Position numbers and translations under genes: made by a program. The notes below the pieces were generated by a model. It saw only the letters and a program-made list of their open reading frames with translations. It was not told the origin of the DNA and did not search any database. A DNA stretch of 61,219 bases from Rhodospirillaceae bacterium (GTDB lineage: Bacteria > Pseudomonadota > Alphaproteobacteria > Rhodospirillales > JABHCV01), in assembly GCA_018662005.1 (NCBI GenBank), contig JABJHA010000020.1, positions 1 through 61,219 on the forward strand. Direction: 5' to 3'. Below, piece by piece: positions 9,932 through 19,172 of this stretch; within the stretch, counting starts at the first letter, position 1, and each line of letters opens with the position of its first letter.

Positions 9932-10168
9932 ATGACCACATCAATCCTGAAAAACCACAAACAATACGTGGCGACCAGCGCGCTGGAACGCATCGCCGTG
10001 TTCATCGAAACCGCACCTGATCGTTTGTTGAAAACGCTTTACACCTGGCAAACACGGATCTCCGACCGTCGCCACCTGCGTGAACTCAATGACAGCATGT
10101 TGGTTGATATTGGTTTCGATCGCGTCGATATTGAGCGTGAAGCTGGAAAACCCTTCTGGCAGAACTAA
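9932..10168 (+). CDS. DUF1127 domain protein
   Basis: A 78-residue protein. The C-terminal half has the DUF1127 pattern: W-x-x-R-x-x-x-R-x-x-L-R-x-L-x-x-x-x-L-x-D-I-G-x-x-R-x-x-I (residues about 43-71), an Arg-rich helix found in small alphaproteobacterial and gammaproteobacterial proteins that can bind RNA and tune small-RNA or phosphate metabolism. A strong AGGAGG precedes the ATG. It may be cotranscribed with the DMT gene 14 bases downstream. Confidence 0.88.
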   Translation: MTTSILKNHKQYVATSALERIAVFIETAPDRLLKTLYTWQTRISDRRHLRELNDSMLVDIGFDRVDIEREAGKPFWQN

Positions 10169-10182
10169 GTAAGCGAGGCTAC

Positions 10183-11082
10183 GTGAACATTATTCTGCTT
10201 TATGCAGGAACTGTCCTGATTTGGGGCTCGACCTGGCTGGTCATCAAATACCAGCTGGGTCTTGTCGCGCCTGAAGTGTCGGTTGCCTACCGTTTTGCTC
10301 TGGCCGCTATCATCTTGATGATTTACTGCGTCGCCACATCCAAACGTATGCGTTATGGCCTTAGGGATCATATTGGCATGGCGACGCTTGGGTTGTTTTT
10401 ATTTTCGGCCAACTATTTTGTCTTTTATCTGGCCACCTATGACTTGACAACCGGCCTGATCGCCGTGGTTTTTTCCGGCATTGCCATCACCAACATCATT
10501 TTCGGCGCCCTGCTCCTTGGTAATCCGATCCGGCCAAGGGTTGCTTTGGGTGCAGCTTTCGGCATAGCCGGTCTGGTGACCGTGTTCTGGCCCGAGATTC
10601 AAAACTTTGACCTTGCCAGTCAAGGCAGTCGCGGATTGTTGTGGTCCATTGCCGGAACCTTGCTGGCGTCGATTGGCAATATGGCCTCGGCGTCAAACCA
10701 GCGCCGTGGCTTGCCTGTTCTTCAGGCCAACGCCTACGGCATGACTTACGGGGCGGTCTTTATGCTGGCGTTCGCGGTGATTGGCGGTTCGCAGTTTAAT
10801 TTTGACAGCTCGCCGCTTTATGTGGGTTCGCTGATTTATTTGGCTTTGTTCGGCTCGGTGATCGCCTTCGGTTGCTACCTGACCCTGATTGGCCGCATTG
10901 GTCCTGATAAAGCCGCGTATGCGACAGTTTTATTTCCCCTTATTGCCCTTGGCCTGTCGACAATTTTCGAGGACTATCAATGGTCCGTTGGGGCCATTGT
11001 CGGTATGGTGCTGGTGCTTTTTGGCAATGTTCTTGTATTGAGCCGCAAACGCCGCCAAATAACAGTAGAAGCATCAGCCTGA
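10183..11082 (+). CDS. DMT-superfamily transporter (EamA domains)
   Basis: A 299-residue membrane protein beginning at GTG 10183 with about ten helices. ILLYAGTVLIWGSTWLVIKY is the usual first helix of EamA exporters, and the second repeat starts near residue 150 (GLLWSIAGTLLASIGNMASA). It lies close behind the DUF1127 gene and 14 bases ahead of an MFS transporter, so the three could form one transcript. The substrate is unknown. Confidence 0.85.
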   Translation: MNIILLYAGTVLIWGSTWLVIKYQLGLVAPEVSVAYRFALAAIILMIYCVATSKRMRYGLRDHIGMATLGLFLFSANYFVFYLATYDLTTGLIAVVFSGIAITNIIFGALLLGNPIRPRVALGAAFGIAGLVTVFWPEIQNFDLASQGSRGLLWSIAGTLLASIGNMASASNQRRGLPVLQANAYGMTYGAVFMLAFAVIGGSQFNFDSSPLYVGSLIYLALFGSVIAFGCYLTLIGRIGPDKAAYATVLFPLIALGLSTIFEDYQWSVGAIVGMVLVLFGNVLVLSRKRRQITVEASA

Positions 11083-11096
11083 AACAGAAGGTCCAC

Positions 11097-12323
11097 ATGT
11101 CACCGTCTTTTCGCCAGAACACCACCGTTTTAATAATCACCGCCGCCGTGGTCATAAGCCTGACCATGGGCCTGCGCAGCACCTTCGGACTTTTCCAGAC
11201 CCCCATTGGCCTGGATCTGGGTTTCACCCGCACTTCTTTTGGTTTCGCCATGGCCATGCAGCAGTTGTTATGGGGATTGTTCCAGCCGTTTTGCGGCATG
11301 GCCGCTGATCGCTACGGCAGCGGTCGGGTGCTGGTCATTGGCGCCCTCGCATACATGGCCGGTCTTTTGGTGATGTCAGGATCGAACGACATCATCAGCT
11401 TTAATATCGGTGCCGGCTGGCTGGTTGGTTTTGGCCTGTCTGCGACCAGTTTTTCAGTCGTCCTGGGCGCGCTCGGCCGCATGGTAAGACCTGAAAAACA
11501 AAGCGTCGCCTTTGGCATCGCCACCGCCGGTGGCTCCATCGGTCAGTTTTTTATGGCCCCCATCGGCCAGAACCTGATCGAAAATCAAGGATGGTCAAGC
11601 GCCCTTGTCGTCATGGCGCTGATCGCCTTGTTGATGGCGGTGTCAGGTTTTTTCCTGCAAAGCAAGGCCGGGGACGAAATCAGGCTTGGCGGGGCGGCGG
11701 CTGAAACATCTGAGCAAACCATCAGGCAGGCCTTGATCGAAGCCTGGGGTGACAAAAGCTACCGTTATTTGACACTCGGTTTTTTCGTCTGCGGCTTTCA
11801 GGTCTCCTTTATCACCATTCACCTGCCGTCCTATCTTCAGGATCTTGGTATGGGCCCGCATGTGGGCGCGACATCGCTGGCCCTGATCGGTTTTTTCAAC
11901 ATCATCGGCACCTATAGCTGTGGTGTGCTGGGCGCTAAATTCCCAAAACGATATCTTCTGAGCTTGCTTTACTTCCTGCGAGCCATCGTCGTGATGATCT
12001 TCCTGATTTTTCCAAAGACCGACATGGCGGTTTATCTGTTCGCCGCCTCCATGGGGTTGCTGTGGCTGGGGACAGTGCCGCTAACCAGTGGTGTTGTCGC
12101 CGGGATTTTCGGCCCCCGCTTTATGTCGACGCTGTTTGGATTTGTTTTCTTCAGCCATCAGGCCGGTAGCTTTATTGGTGTCTGGCTGGGTGGCTATCTG
12201 TTTGATCAGACTGGCAGCTATGATGGCATCTGGTATGGATCTGTCGTGCTTGGCATTGCCGCCGCCCTGTTGCATCTGCCAATTGTCGAACAGCCATTGC
12301 AGCGATCCAAGGCTCCAGCCTAA
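11097..12323 (+). CDS. MFS transporter
   Basis: 408 residues from the ATG at 11097, chosen because AGAAGG precedes it and the first helix (TTVLIITAAVVISLTMGLRS) then starts properly. Longer frames would overlap the DMT gene. There are twelve predicted helices, with the MFS loop GMAADRYGSGRVL between helices 2 and 3. It resembles oxalate/formate-antiporter-like and monocarboxylate-type carriers. The transported compound cannot be read from sequence. Confidence 0.85.
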   Translation: MSPSFRQNTTVLIITAAVVISLTMGLRSTFGLFQTPIGLDLGFTRTSFGFAMAMQQLLWGLFQPFCGMAADRYGSGRVLVIGALAYMAGLLVMSGSNDIISFNIGAGWLVGFGLSATSFSVVLGALGRMVRPEKQSVAFGIATAGGSIGQFFMAPIGQNLIENQGWSSALVVMALIALLMAVSGFFLQSKAGDEIRLGGAAAETSEQTIRQALIEAWGDKSYRYLTLGFFVCGFQVSFITIHLPSYLQDLGMGPHVGATSLALIGFFNIIGTYSCGVLGAKFPKRYLLSLLYFLRAIVVMIFLIFPKTDMAVYLFAASMGLLWLGTVPLTSGVVAGIFGPRFMSTLFGFVFFSHQAGSFIGVWLGGYLFDQTGSYDGIWYGSVVLGIAAALLHLPIVEQPLQRSKAPA

Positions 12324-12359
12324 TATCCCTGACGTGAAACAGTAGGGAAGACGATTGGT

Positions 12360-12941
12360 ATGCGCGGTTACTTTGGCATCGGTGTAGAGGGCATTTCCAA
12401 AGCCATGAACGTCGGTTCGATTTTTCGCACCGCCCACGCCTTTGGTGCAGGCTTTGTCTTCACCGTAAATGCCTCATACGCGCGCGGCGAAGGCGGTCGG
12501 GCAGATACCTCAAGCGCGCTGGATCACACGCCATTCTACGAATTTCCCGACATGGGCGCCATGGTGCTGCCCGAAAAATGCGCTCTGGTCGGCGTTGAGC
12601 TAACCCCGGAATCCATTGAATTACCAAGCTTTCATCATCCGGCGCAGGCCGCCTATATCCTTGGCCCGGAACGCGCGTCCCTGTCGCCGGAGATGACGGA
12701 ACGTTGTGAATTTGTCATCAAAATTCCGATGCAGTTCTGCGTCAACGTTTCCATCGCAGCGGCCATTGTCATGTATGACCGGGTGCAGAGCCTTGGCCGT
12801 TTCCAACGCCGTCCTGAACGGCCCGGTGGACCGTCCGAAGCCTTGCCCGATCCGGTTTTCGGAGAACCGAAATTTCGTGATCAGGCGGGAAAGTTCCTGT
12901 CCAACCCGCCCCCGGATGTACACCCGCAAGAAGAAGACTGA
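12360..12941 (+). CDS. TrmH/SpoU-family RNA 2'-O-methyltransferase
   Basis: A 193-residue SPOUT-fold methyltransferase. NVGSIFRTAHAFGA (residues 17-30) is motif 1 with its catalytic-site Asn and Arg, ILGPERASLS is motif 2, and IPMQFCVNVSIAAAIVMYDR is motif 3 that forms the S-adenosylmethionine-binding knot. The tail after residue 150 is proline-rich and charged. The family methylates ribose in tRNA or rRNA; the target is not determinable here. It converges with the asparaginase gene. Confidence 0.85.
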   Translation: MRGYFGIGVEGISKAMNVGSIFRTAHAFGAGFVFTVNASYARGEGGRADTSSALDHTPFYEFPDMGAMVLPEKCALVGVELTPESIELPSFHHPAQAAYILGPERASLSPEMTERCEFVIKIPMQFCVNVSIAAAIVMYDRVQSLGRFQRRPERPGGPSEALPDPVFGEPKFRDQAGKFLSNPPPDVHPQEED

Positions 12942-13007
12942 GTTCAACCCGCTGGCAACCGTTGTCACCGGGAACATCAACCCCCATTTATCGATGTTCT
13001 TCTTCAC

Positions 13008-14069
13008 TCACCCGGCGTTTCCGTCAAGAAATTTTGCCGCCTGAACAACCCCGCAAGCCTCGCCCATTGCGTTTGTCACCACCGGTTCAATCTGGCTTTT
13101 AAGAACTGCCGAAATGGCTTCGTCAAAAATTCCCAAATGGCCAAGGACTGCCGCCATGGCAACTTCCGAAGCACGGGTTGCGCCATCGTCAATTTTTAAC
13201 GCCACGCCAAGACCAAGTCCCGGCAGGAACGCCCCATACACACCTTCTGCCCCGGTCTTGACAAGTGCCGGTCCGTTGGGGCCGTTTTGCGTCGCCTCAA
13301 TGACGATGGTATCGAAACGACGGTGACCGGCAACCATTAACGGCTGTGCCCCTATGGCTGCCGTAATGCGCCTGACCGCTGCTGCGCGAACCGTTGGCAA
13401 TGTGTCTGGTGTGGCCATTTTTGCAAAACCCCGGGCCATAGCATCAAGTGGCAGGGCAATGACCGGAATACCACAACCATCACAGCCCCTGGGCGCATTG
13501 GTCAAATCCATATCAGCCATTTCCTCAAGAGTGCCAAGGATTCGGCGCTGAACCGGATGATCGGCGCTGATATAACCTTTCGTCGGCTCACCCATATGCA
13601 GGGTGGTGGCAAGGAAACCGGTATGTTTACCCGAACAGTTATTATGAGCGCGGGTCAGTTTGGTATTGCTCCTGATCAGCTCTTCATGGACCACCTTCTC
13701 ATTGGAGCCCGTTGATCCGCATTCCAGATCCATATCGCTTAAACCAAGGCGCTTAAGCCAGCCCTCAACAACAGCCATGTGCTCAGGACCGGAGCTATGG
13801 GAGGAACAGGCAAGGGCCAGTTCCTGATCACTGACATCAAAATGATCGGCCGTACCTGTCTCAATCAGGGCCAGGGCCTGCATTGATTTAATGGCCGAGC
13901 GCGGCAGTACCGGCGCCTCAATGTCGCCCCACTTTTCAACAATTTTACCTGCGCCATCGACGATCGCAATAGCGCCGCGGTGACGGCTTTCTACCCCGTC
14001 GCCCCGTGTCACTTCGACCAGTACCGGATTTTGTTGGTTGCTTTTCATAATGTGAGCACTATTTGCCAT
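13008..14069 (-). CDS. Asparaginase, Rhizobium etli type II (PF06089)
   Basis: 353 residues from the ATG at 14067-14069; the ATG at 14048 is an alternative, and neither has a strong ribosome-binding site. Family motifs are RGDGVESRHRGAIAIVDG near the N-terminus, PRSAIKSMQALALIETG with the catalytic Ser-Lys region, HNNCSGKHTGFLA and RGCDGCGIP. The enzyme hydrolyses asparagine to aspartate and ammonia and is unrelated to E. coli AnsA/AnsB. It is divergent from the IalB-family gene, whose start lies 49 bases away. Confidence 0.85.
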   Translation of the reverse strand: MANSAHIMKSNQQNPVLVEVTRGDGVESRHRGAIAIVDGAGKIVEKWGDIEAPVLPRSAIKSMQALALIETGTADHFDVSDQELALACSSHSSGPEHMAVVEGWLKRLGLSDMDLECGSTGSNEKVVHEELIRSNTKLTRAHNNCSGKHTGFLATTLHMGEPTKGYISADHPVQRRILGTLEEMADMDLTNAPRGCDGCGIPVIALPLDAMARGFAKMATPDTLPTVRAAAVRRITAAIGAQPLMVAGHRRFDTIVIEATQNGPNGPALVKTGAEGVYGAFLPGLGLGVALKIDDGATRASEVAMAAVLGHLGIFDEAISAVLKSQIEPVVTNAMGEACGVVQAAKFLDGNAG

Positions 14070-14118
14070 TTTTATGAGAGGCTTGGCAAGGCTCGCGAGC
14101 GAGGGTATCACTGTCTCT

Positions 14119-14631
14119 ATGAAAAAAGCGCTTTCTGCTATTTTTTGCCTGACTGTGGCGGTGTTTTCGGCCCCCGTCGCCAGGGCCCAGGATACAAACC
14201 TGATCGATGTGTTCGACGACTGGAGCGCCTTTGCGCTCAAGCAGGGCGGAAAACCGGTTTGTTACATTGGCAGCGTGCCGACCAAATCGGCCGGAAAATA
14301 CAGCAAGCGGGGCGATGTCCTGTTTCTGGTCACCCACCGCCCCGCCGCCAAGGCCAACGGTGTTGTTAATTTCCAGACCGGTTACGCCTTTAAAGCCGGT
14401 ATCGATGCCCAACTGATTATTGGCAAGACAACATACAAACTGTTTACCGAGGGCGAGGACGCCTGGGCCTTTGATTCAAAATCTGACAAGGCCATCATAA
14501 ACGCCCTGATCAGGGGGGCGCAGATGGTTATCAAAGGGACCTCTTCGCGCGGCACCGAAACCACTGACACGTTCTCCCTAAAGGGTTTTACCGCTGCCTA
14601 CAAAGCCGCCAGCAAGGCCTGTAAATTATAG
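14119..14631 (+). CDS. Invasion-associated locus B (IalB) family periplasmic protein
   Basis: 170 residues from the ATG at 14119, chosen because it begins a clean signal peptide ([20 protein letters not shown], cleaved after ARA). The mature part follows the IalB pattern: [40 protein letters not shown] and a closing [12 protein letters not shown]. IalB homologues are small exported proteins found in most alphaproteobacteria, including non-pathogens, with no settled function. Confidence 0.82.
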   Translation: MKKALSAIFCLTVAVFSAPVARAQDTNLIDVFDDWSAFALKQGGKPVCYIGSVPTKSAGKYSKRGDVLFLVTHRPAAKANGVVNFQTGYAFKAGIDAQLIIGKTTYKLFTEGEDAWAFDSKSDKAIINALIRGAQMVIKGTSSRGTETTDTFSLKGFTAAYKAASKACKL

Positions 14632-14683
14632 CCATCCCCACGTTTTTCCTTGGGTTCTTTGCAAAAGCCGCTATATCAACAGC

Positions 14684-15817
14684 GTGATGAGCACAAACAA
14701 CAGCCAAAAATTATCCCTTGTAGGACTCGACCGTAGCGAGCTTACCGCAGCCCTTGAGGATATCGGCGAGAAACCATTCCGCGCCAAGCAGCTCTGGCAC
14801 TGGATGTATTTTCAAGGCGTTACCGATTTTTCCGCCATGACCTCAATTGCCAAACCCTTACAAACCAAGCTGGCTGAACATTTCGTCGTGGGTCGACCGG
14901 AATTAAGCCGCGAGCAAACTTCCAGTGATACGGCCCGCAAATGGCTGCTCAAGTTTGAAGATGGCAATGAAGCCGAAACGGTGTTCATTCCCGAAGATGG
15001 TCGCGGCGCCCTGTGCCTGTCCTCGCAAGTCGGTTGCACCTTAACCTGCACGTTTTGCCATACCGGTACCCAACGCTTGGTTCGCAACCTTTCGGCTGCC
15101 GAAATCGTCGGCCAGATCATGGTGGCCCGGGATTCATACGGTGAATGGCCTTCACCCGCGGGAGAGCGTCGGTTTTCCAATATCGTTATGATGGGTATGG
15201 GCGAGCCGCTGTTTAATTATGACAACGTCGCCAAAGCCCTGAAAATTATTATGGATGGCGAGGGGATTTCCATTTCCAAACGCCGCATCACCCTGTCGAC
15301 CTCCGGCGTCGTACCCCTGATCCGCCAGTGTGGGGCCGACCTTGGTGTCAATCTGGCAATTTCCCTGCACGCCGTCAGCGACGAGTTGCGTGACCAGATC
15401 ATGCCCATTAACAAGAAGTACCCCTTAAAGGAACTTCTTAAGGCCTGTCGGGAATATCCCGGTTCTAACAATGCCCGGCGCATCACCTTTGAATACGTCA
15501 TGTTGAAAGGCATAAACGATTCCGCCGCAGACGCCCGCGAATTGGTGCGTATGGTTAAAGGAATACCGGCCAAGTTCAACCTGATCCCCTTTAACAAGTG
15601 GCCGGGATCGGAATTTGAATGCTCTGAACCCGCCACCATCAAACGCTTTTCCAAAATTATCAACGATGGCGGATTTTCCGCACCCATCAGGGTGCCGCGT
15701 GGCCGCGATATTCTGGCCGCCTGCGGACAACTGAAGTCGGCCAGCGAGCACGAGAAGCTTTCCCGCCTGAAAGCCCGCCGGGCAGCCGGTATCGAAGACG
15801 ATCATCATCCATCCTGA
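14684..15817 (+). CDS. rlmN: Dual-specificity 23S rRNA A2503 / tRNA A37 C2-methyltransferase RlmN
   Basis: A 377-residue radical SAM enzyme; GTG 14684 and ATG 14687 are adjacent possible starts. CTLTCTFC (Cys118, Cys122, Cys125) binds the iron-sulfur cluster. [12 protein letters not shown] is a SAM-binding motif. The C-terminal [11 protein letters not shown] holds the Cys that resolves the methylated-protein intermediate. The enzyme methylates C2 of adenosine in the ribosomal peptidyl-transferase centre and in some tRNAs. It lies upstream of the TetR gene in the same direction. Confidence 0.95.
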   Translation: MMSTNNSQKLSLVGLDRSELTAALEDIGEKPFRAKQLWHWMYFQGVTDFSAMTSIAKPLQTKLAEHFVVGRPELSREQTSSDTARKWLLKFEDGNEAETVFIPEDGRGALCLSSQVGCTLTCTFCHTGTQRLVRNLSAAEIVGQIMVARDSYGEWPSPAGERRFSNIVMMGMGEPLFNYDNVAKALKIIMDGEGISISKRRITLSTSGVVPLIRQCGADLGVNLAISLHAVSDELRDQIMPINKKYPLKELLKACREYPGSNNARRITFEYVMLKGINDSAADARELVRMVKGIPAKFNLIPFNKWPGSEFECSEPATIKRFSKIINDGGFSAPIRVPRGRDILAACGQLKSASEHEKLSRLKARRAAGIEDDHHPS

Positions 15818-15859
15818 GATCATTCTTGAACTATCATTCTAAAAAACCTAATCTGGGCC

Positions 15860-16441
15860 ATGGCCAGAACAAAAGAATTTGATACTGATGATGTCGTCTT
15901 AAAGGCGATTGAGGTTTTCTGGAGCAAGGGCTTCGAGGCAACGTCAATTTCTGACCTGGTCGAGGCGATGGGCATCAACCGGGGCTCAATCTACGATACC
16001 TTCGGCGACAAAGCAGGATTGTTCGAGCTTGCGATCCAGCGTTATCAAATCGATGCGCCATCGCAACGATTGCTGGACAATGCCGAAACCGGCGACCCGC
16101 GTGAGGAAATTGAGCTGTTTTTCAATGCCTTACTTAGCCGCAGCGACTGTCCGGAAGGGTTTCGCGGATGCCTGATCACAAACTCGATTACCGAACTTGC
16201 GGCCCGCGACGCGAAAATGGCGGCCCTGTTCAAGGCCGGGGTTAAACGCATAGAAGACGCCTTTTTCACCTTGATCAGGCGCGGCCAGGAAACCGGCGAC
16301 ATTGCCCCGTGGCGTGAAGCGCGCAGTCTCGCCCGCTCTCTTCTGGCTTCGGCGCAAGGCCTGATCGTTGTCTCGAAAGTCGAACCCGGCCGGGAAACCC
16401 TGGCCGATATTGCAGAAACGGCGCTTTCTTTGCTCGATTAA
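15860..16441 (+). CDS. TetR-family transcriptional repressor
   Basis: A 193-residue regulator. MARTKEFDTDDVVLKAIEVF and then WSKGFEATSISDLVEAMGIN form the N-terminal helix-turn-helix (recognition helix about residues 38-46), typical of the AcrR/NemR-like subgroup. The C-terminal ligand domain contains CPEGFRGCLITNSITELA, a conserved cysteine-bearing stretch of this subgroup. It lies just upstream of the AhpD-like gene, with two matching GAACGTTC operator-like sites in between. It probably represses that gene, and perhaps itself. Confidence 0.88.
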   Translation: MARTKEFDTDDVVLKAIEVFWSKGFEATSISDLVEAMGINRGSIYDTFGDKAGLFELAIQRYQIDAPSQRLLDNAETGDPREEIELFFNALLSRSDCPEGFRGCLITNSITELAARDAKMAALFKAGVKRIEDAFFTLIRRGQETGDIAPWREARSLARSLLASAQGLIVVSKVEPGRETLADIAETALSLLD

Positions 16442-16453
16442 AGGCAATTATTA

Positions 16454-16530
16454 GAACGTTCGTTCCATTATTAACTTGACTCGCGTTTCTGACAGAACCA
16501 CAATGCCCGCACATTCTGGAACGTTCATTC
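16454..16530 (+). promoter_or_regulatory. Promoter with two TetR operator-like sites
   Basis: GAACGTTCGTTC (16454-16465) and GAACGTTCATTC (16519-16530) are near-identical, 65 bases apart. Between them lie a plausible -35 TTGACT (16476-16481) and, 17 bases on, -10 CACAAT (16499-16504). This places one site upstream of and one downstream of the promoter of the AhpD-like gene, a common layout for TetR repression. Confidence 0.55.
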
Positions 16531-16561
16531 AATTTACTTGTCAAAACAGGAAATAGACATC

Positions 16562-17128
16562 ATGAGCCTATTTGAATTACACACCACAGAAACCGCCCCT
16601 GAAGGATCGCGTGAGGATATCAACGCCGTTCAGGGCCGCTTTGGCTTCCTGCCCAACATTTATGCGGTGCTGGCTGAATCACCCGCCGTGATCAAGGCCT
16701 ACAACGCGCTGGGCAATCTGTTGACAACCACATCGTTTAGCCCGGCGGAACAGCAACTGATGCTGCTGACGATCAGCGCCGTCAATGGCTGTGAATACTG
16801 CGTCGCGGCCCACACCATGGGCGGCATGAAAGCGCAACTTGACGAGGATGTGATTAACGCCGTGCGTGATGGTGGCGTCATAGCCGATCCAAAACTCGCC
16901 GCCTTGTCAAATTTTGCCCGCAGCGTTGTTGAGAAGCGCGGGTACATGACAGAGTCCGAAATCGAAACCCTTTTTGCCGCCGGGTACAGCAAGGATCAGG
17001 CCATGGAAGTGGTTATGGCAACGGCCATGAAAACAATTTCCAACTACATCAATCACTTCGCCGAAACCCCGCTGGATGATGCCTTTTCCAAGGCGGCCTG
17101 GCACGCCCCCGAATCCAAGGTCGCTTGA
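16562..17128 (+). CDS. Carboxymuconolactone decarboxylase / AhpD-like peroxidase-fold protein
   Basis: 188 residues from the ATG at 16562, preceded by AGGAA. NGCEYCVAAHT gives the AhpD-like CxxC (Cys77, Cys80) with His84 three residues on, the redox site of alkylhydroperoxidase-like proteins. PNIYAVLAESP near the N-terminus is typical of the group. Such proteins are often partners of TetR-controlled detoxification loci. A strong terminator follows at 17150-17190, so gene and terminator form a single-gene unit behind the TetR-site promoter. Confidence 0.85.
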   Translation: MSLFELHTTETAPEGSREDINAVQGRFGFLPNIYAVLAESPAVIKAYNALGNLLTTTSFSPAEQQLMLLTISAVNGCEYCVAAHTMGGMKAQLDEDVINAVRDGGVIADPKLAALSNFARSVVEKRGYMTESEIETLFAAGYSKDQAMEVVMATAMKTISNYINHFAETPLDDAFSKAAWHAPESKVA

Positions 17129-17149
17129 ACAAAGCTTGAAAGCACCTGC

Positions 17150-17190
17150 CCCGCTCCGCGCATCCCCCCGGCGTGGAGCGGGTCTTTTTT
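17150..17190 (+). terminator. Intrinsic terminator after the AhpD-like gene
   Basis: CCCGCTCC (17150-17157) pairs with GGAGCGGG (17175-17182) and is followed by TCTTTTTT. The GC-rich stem and T-run are clear. Confidence 0.88.
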
Positions 17191-17215
17191 AAACAATTAA
17201 TGCTATAAGTAATCC

Positions 17216-17872
17216 ATGAGCGCACCGTCCCACAGCAAAGAACTGATTCTTGTCGCCGACCCCATGTGTTCCTGGTGCTGGGGATTTGCCCCTGCGCTCA
17301 GCGCCATTCGCGAGCGCTATGGCGACGAACTGGCCGTCACCCTGATCGTCGGTGGCCTGCGGGCCGGCAACGACAAGATCATGGACGAGGAATCCAAGAA
17401 TTTCATCCGCCATCACTGGCAAGAGGTCAACAAGGCTTCGGGCCAGCCCTTCAATTTTAATTTCTTTGAGCGTGACGACTTTATCTACGACACCGAGCCT
17501 GCCTGCCGGGCCTGCGTCACCGTGCGCGGCATCAAACCAGAGGCGACCCTCAACTATCTGGAATTGTTACACCGCAGTTTCTACGCCAACAATCAGGATA
17601 TCACCGATACCTCCGTACTCGCCTCGCTGGCCGTGAGTCTCGGCATTGACGCCGAACACTTCACAACCGTCTTTCAGTCCGATGAGGCCCGCGCCGCCAC
17701 CTTCGATGATTTTCAGGTCGCTCGCAATCTGGGGGTTACCGGATTTCCGACCATCGTCGCCGTCGATAAGCCTGCAGATGAAGGCGGCGACAGCCAGTTT
17801 GCCTATCTGAGCGTTGGCTACCGGCCCTTTGAAGCACTTGAGCCGGTGCTCGAAGAATGGATCGCTGCTTAA
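17216..17872 (+). CDS. DsbA-family oxidoreductase (FrnE/thioredoxin-like)
   Basis: A 218-residue cytoplasmic protein without a signal peptide. ADPMCSWCWGFAPAL carries the redox pair Cys18-x-x-Cys21, and GVTGFPTIV holds the cis-proline loop of the thioredoxin fold. The helical insert between them marks the DsbA/FrnE group. A second Cys pair, CRAC, lies near residue 97. The partner substrate is unknown. TATAAG lies eleven bases before the ATG, so the leader may be very short. Confidence 0.83.
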   Translation: MSAPSHSKELILVADPMCSWCWGFAPALSAIRERYGDELAVTLIVGGLRAGNDKIMDEESKNFIRHHWQEVNKASGQPFNFNFFERDDFIYDTEPACRACVTVRGIKPEATLNYLELLHRSFYANNQDITDTSVLASLAVSLGIDAEHFTTVFQSDEARAATFDDFQVARNLGVTGFPTIVAVDKPADEGGDSQFAYLSVGYRPFEALEPVLEEWIAA

Positions 17873-17878
17873 GATATC

Positions 17879-17906
17879 TTGCTCCCCAGCCGCATTTGCC
17901 TATACT
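17879..17906 (+). promoter_or_regulatory. Predicted argG promoter
   Basis: TTGCTC (17879-17884) and TATACT (17901-17906) are spaced by 16 bases and lie 43 bases upstream of the argG start. This is a good match to a sigma-70 promoter. Confidence 0.55.
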
Positions 17907-17949
17907 GCGCGCCCATTGAAATTCCTTTTTTCTTGAAGGTTAAAAGCAC

Positions 17950-19158
17950 ATGAGCGCCGCTATTAAAAAAGTCGTCCTGGCCTACTCCGGTGGGCTCGAT
18001 ACCTCCGTCATCCTGCGCTGGTTGCAGGACACCTACGGCTGCGAGGTCGTCACTTTTACCGCCGACTTAGGCCAAGGCGAGGAGGTCGAACCGGCCCGCG
18101 CCAAAGCCGAGATGATGGGCATCAAGGAAATTTACATCGAAGACCTGCGCGAAGAGTTCGTCCGCGATTATGTCTTCCCGATGTTTCGGGCCAATGCCCT
18201 TTACGAAGGCACCTATCTGCTTGGAACCTCCATCGCCCGGCCGCTGATCGCCAAACGTCAGATCGAAATTGCCGCCGAGGTTGGCGCCGATGCCGTTTCC
18301 CACGGCGCCACCGGCAAAGGCAATGACCAGGTTCGCTTCGAGCTTGGCTATTACGCGCTCAATCCCGATATCAAAATCATCGCGCCGTGGCGCGAGTGGG
18401 ATTTGAACTCCCGCACCAAGTTGATTGAATACGCGGGCCTACATCAAATTCCGGTGCCCAAGGACAAGCAGGGCGAACCACCCTATTCAGCCGATGCCAA
18501 CCTTTTGCATATCAGTTGTGAAGGCAAGGCGCTGGAAGACCCGTGGGTCGAAGCGCCCGAGGATGTTTATACACGTTCGGTTTCGCCCGAAGACGCGCCC
18601 GATAAGCCGACCTATATCGAGATGGAATTCGAGCGTGGCGATCCGGTCGCCATCAACGGGGAAATGCTGAGCCCGGCCCAACTTCTGACCAAACTCAACA
18701 AACTGGGCGGCGATAATGGCATCGGCAGGAAAGACATCGTCGAGAACCGCTTCGTCGGCATGAAGTCGCGCGGCATTTACGAAACCCCGGGTGGAACCAT
18801 CTTGCTGGAAGCCCGGCGCGGCATGGAAAGCATCACCCTGGATAGAAACGCCGCCCACATGAAGGACGAGATGATGCCCCGCTACGCCGAAACCATTTAC
18901 AACGGCTTCTGGTTCGCGCCTGAACGGATCATGATGCAGGCGGCCATCGATAAAGCCTCCGAGGTGGTAAACGGTATCGTCAGGGTCAAGCTCTACAAGG
19001 GCACCGTCGCCGTCGTCGGCCGCAAGTCACCCATGAGCCTGTATGATGAAGCCATCGTCACGTTTGAGGAAGACGACGTCTACGACCAACACGACGCCGA
19101 AGGTTTTATTAAGTTGAACGCGTTACGGTTGAGGCTTGGCAAACGGCTAAAAGGCTAA
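17950..19158 (+). CDS. argG: Argininosuccinate synthase
   Basis: A 402-residue type I enzyme. [12 protein letters not shown] (8-19) is the ATP-pyrophosphatase P-loop, [17 protein letters not shown] binds citrulline and aspartate, and the C-terminal [16 protein letters not shown] matches the tetramerisation tail. It joins citrulline and aspartate with ATP in the penultimate step of arginine synthesis, in the cytoplasm. Length is normal. It has its own likely promoter at 17879-17906 and converges with the DUF4143 ATPase gene. Confidence 0.97.
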   Translation: MSAAIKKVVLAYSGGLDTSVILRWLQDTYGCEVVTFTADLGQGEEVEPARAKAEMMGIKEIYIEDLREEFVRDYVFPMFRANALYEGTYLLGTSIARPLIAKRQIEIAAEVGADAVSHGATGKGNDQVRFELGYYALNPDIKIIAPWREWDLNSRTKLIEYAGLHQIPVPKDKQGEPPYSADANLLHISCEGKALEDPWVEAPEDVYTRSVSPEDAPDKPTYIEMEFERGDPVAINGEMLSPAQLLTKLNKLGGDNGIGRKDIVENRFVGMKSRGIYETPGGTILLEARRGMESITLDRNAAHMKDEMMPRYAETIYNGFWFAPERIMMQAAIDKASEVVNGIVRVKLYKGTVAVVGRKSPMSLYDEAIVTFEEDDVYDQHDAEGFIKLNALRLRLGKRLKG

Positions 19159-19172
19159 GGACCGCACCGGTA

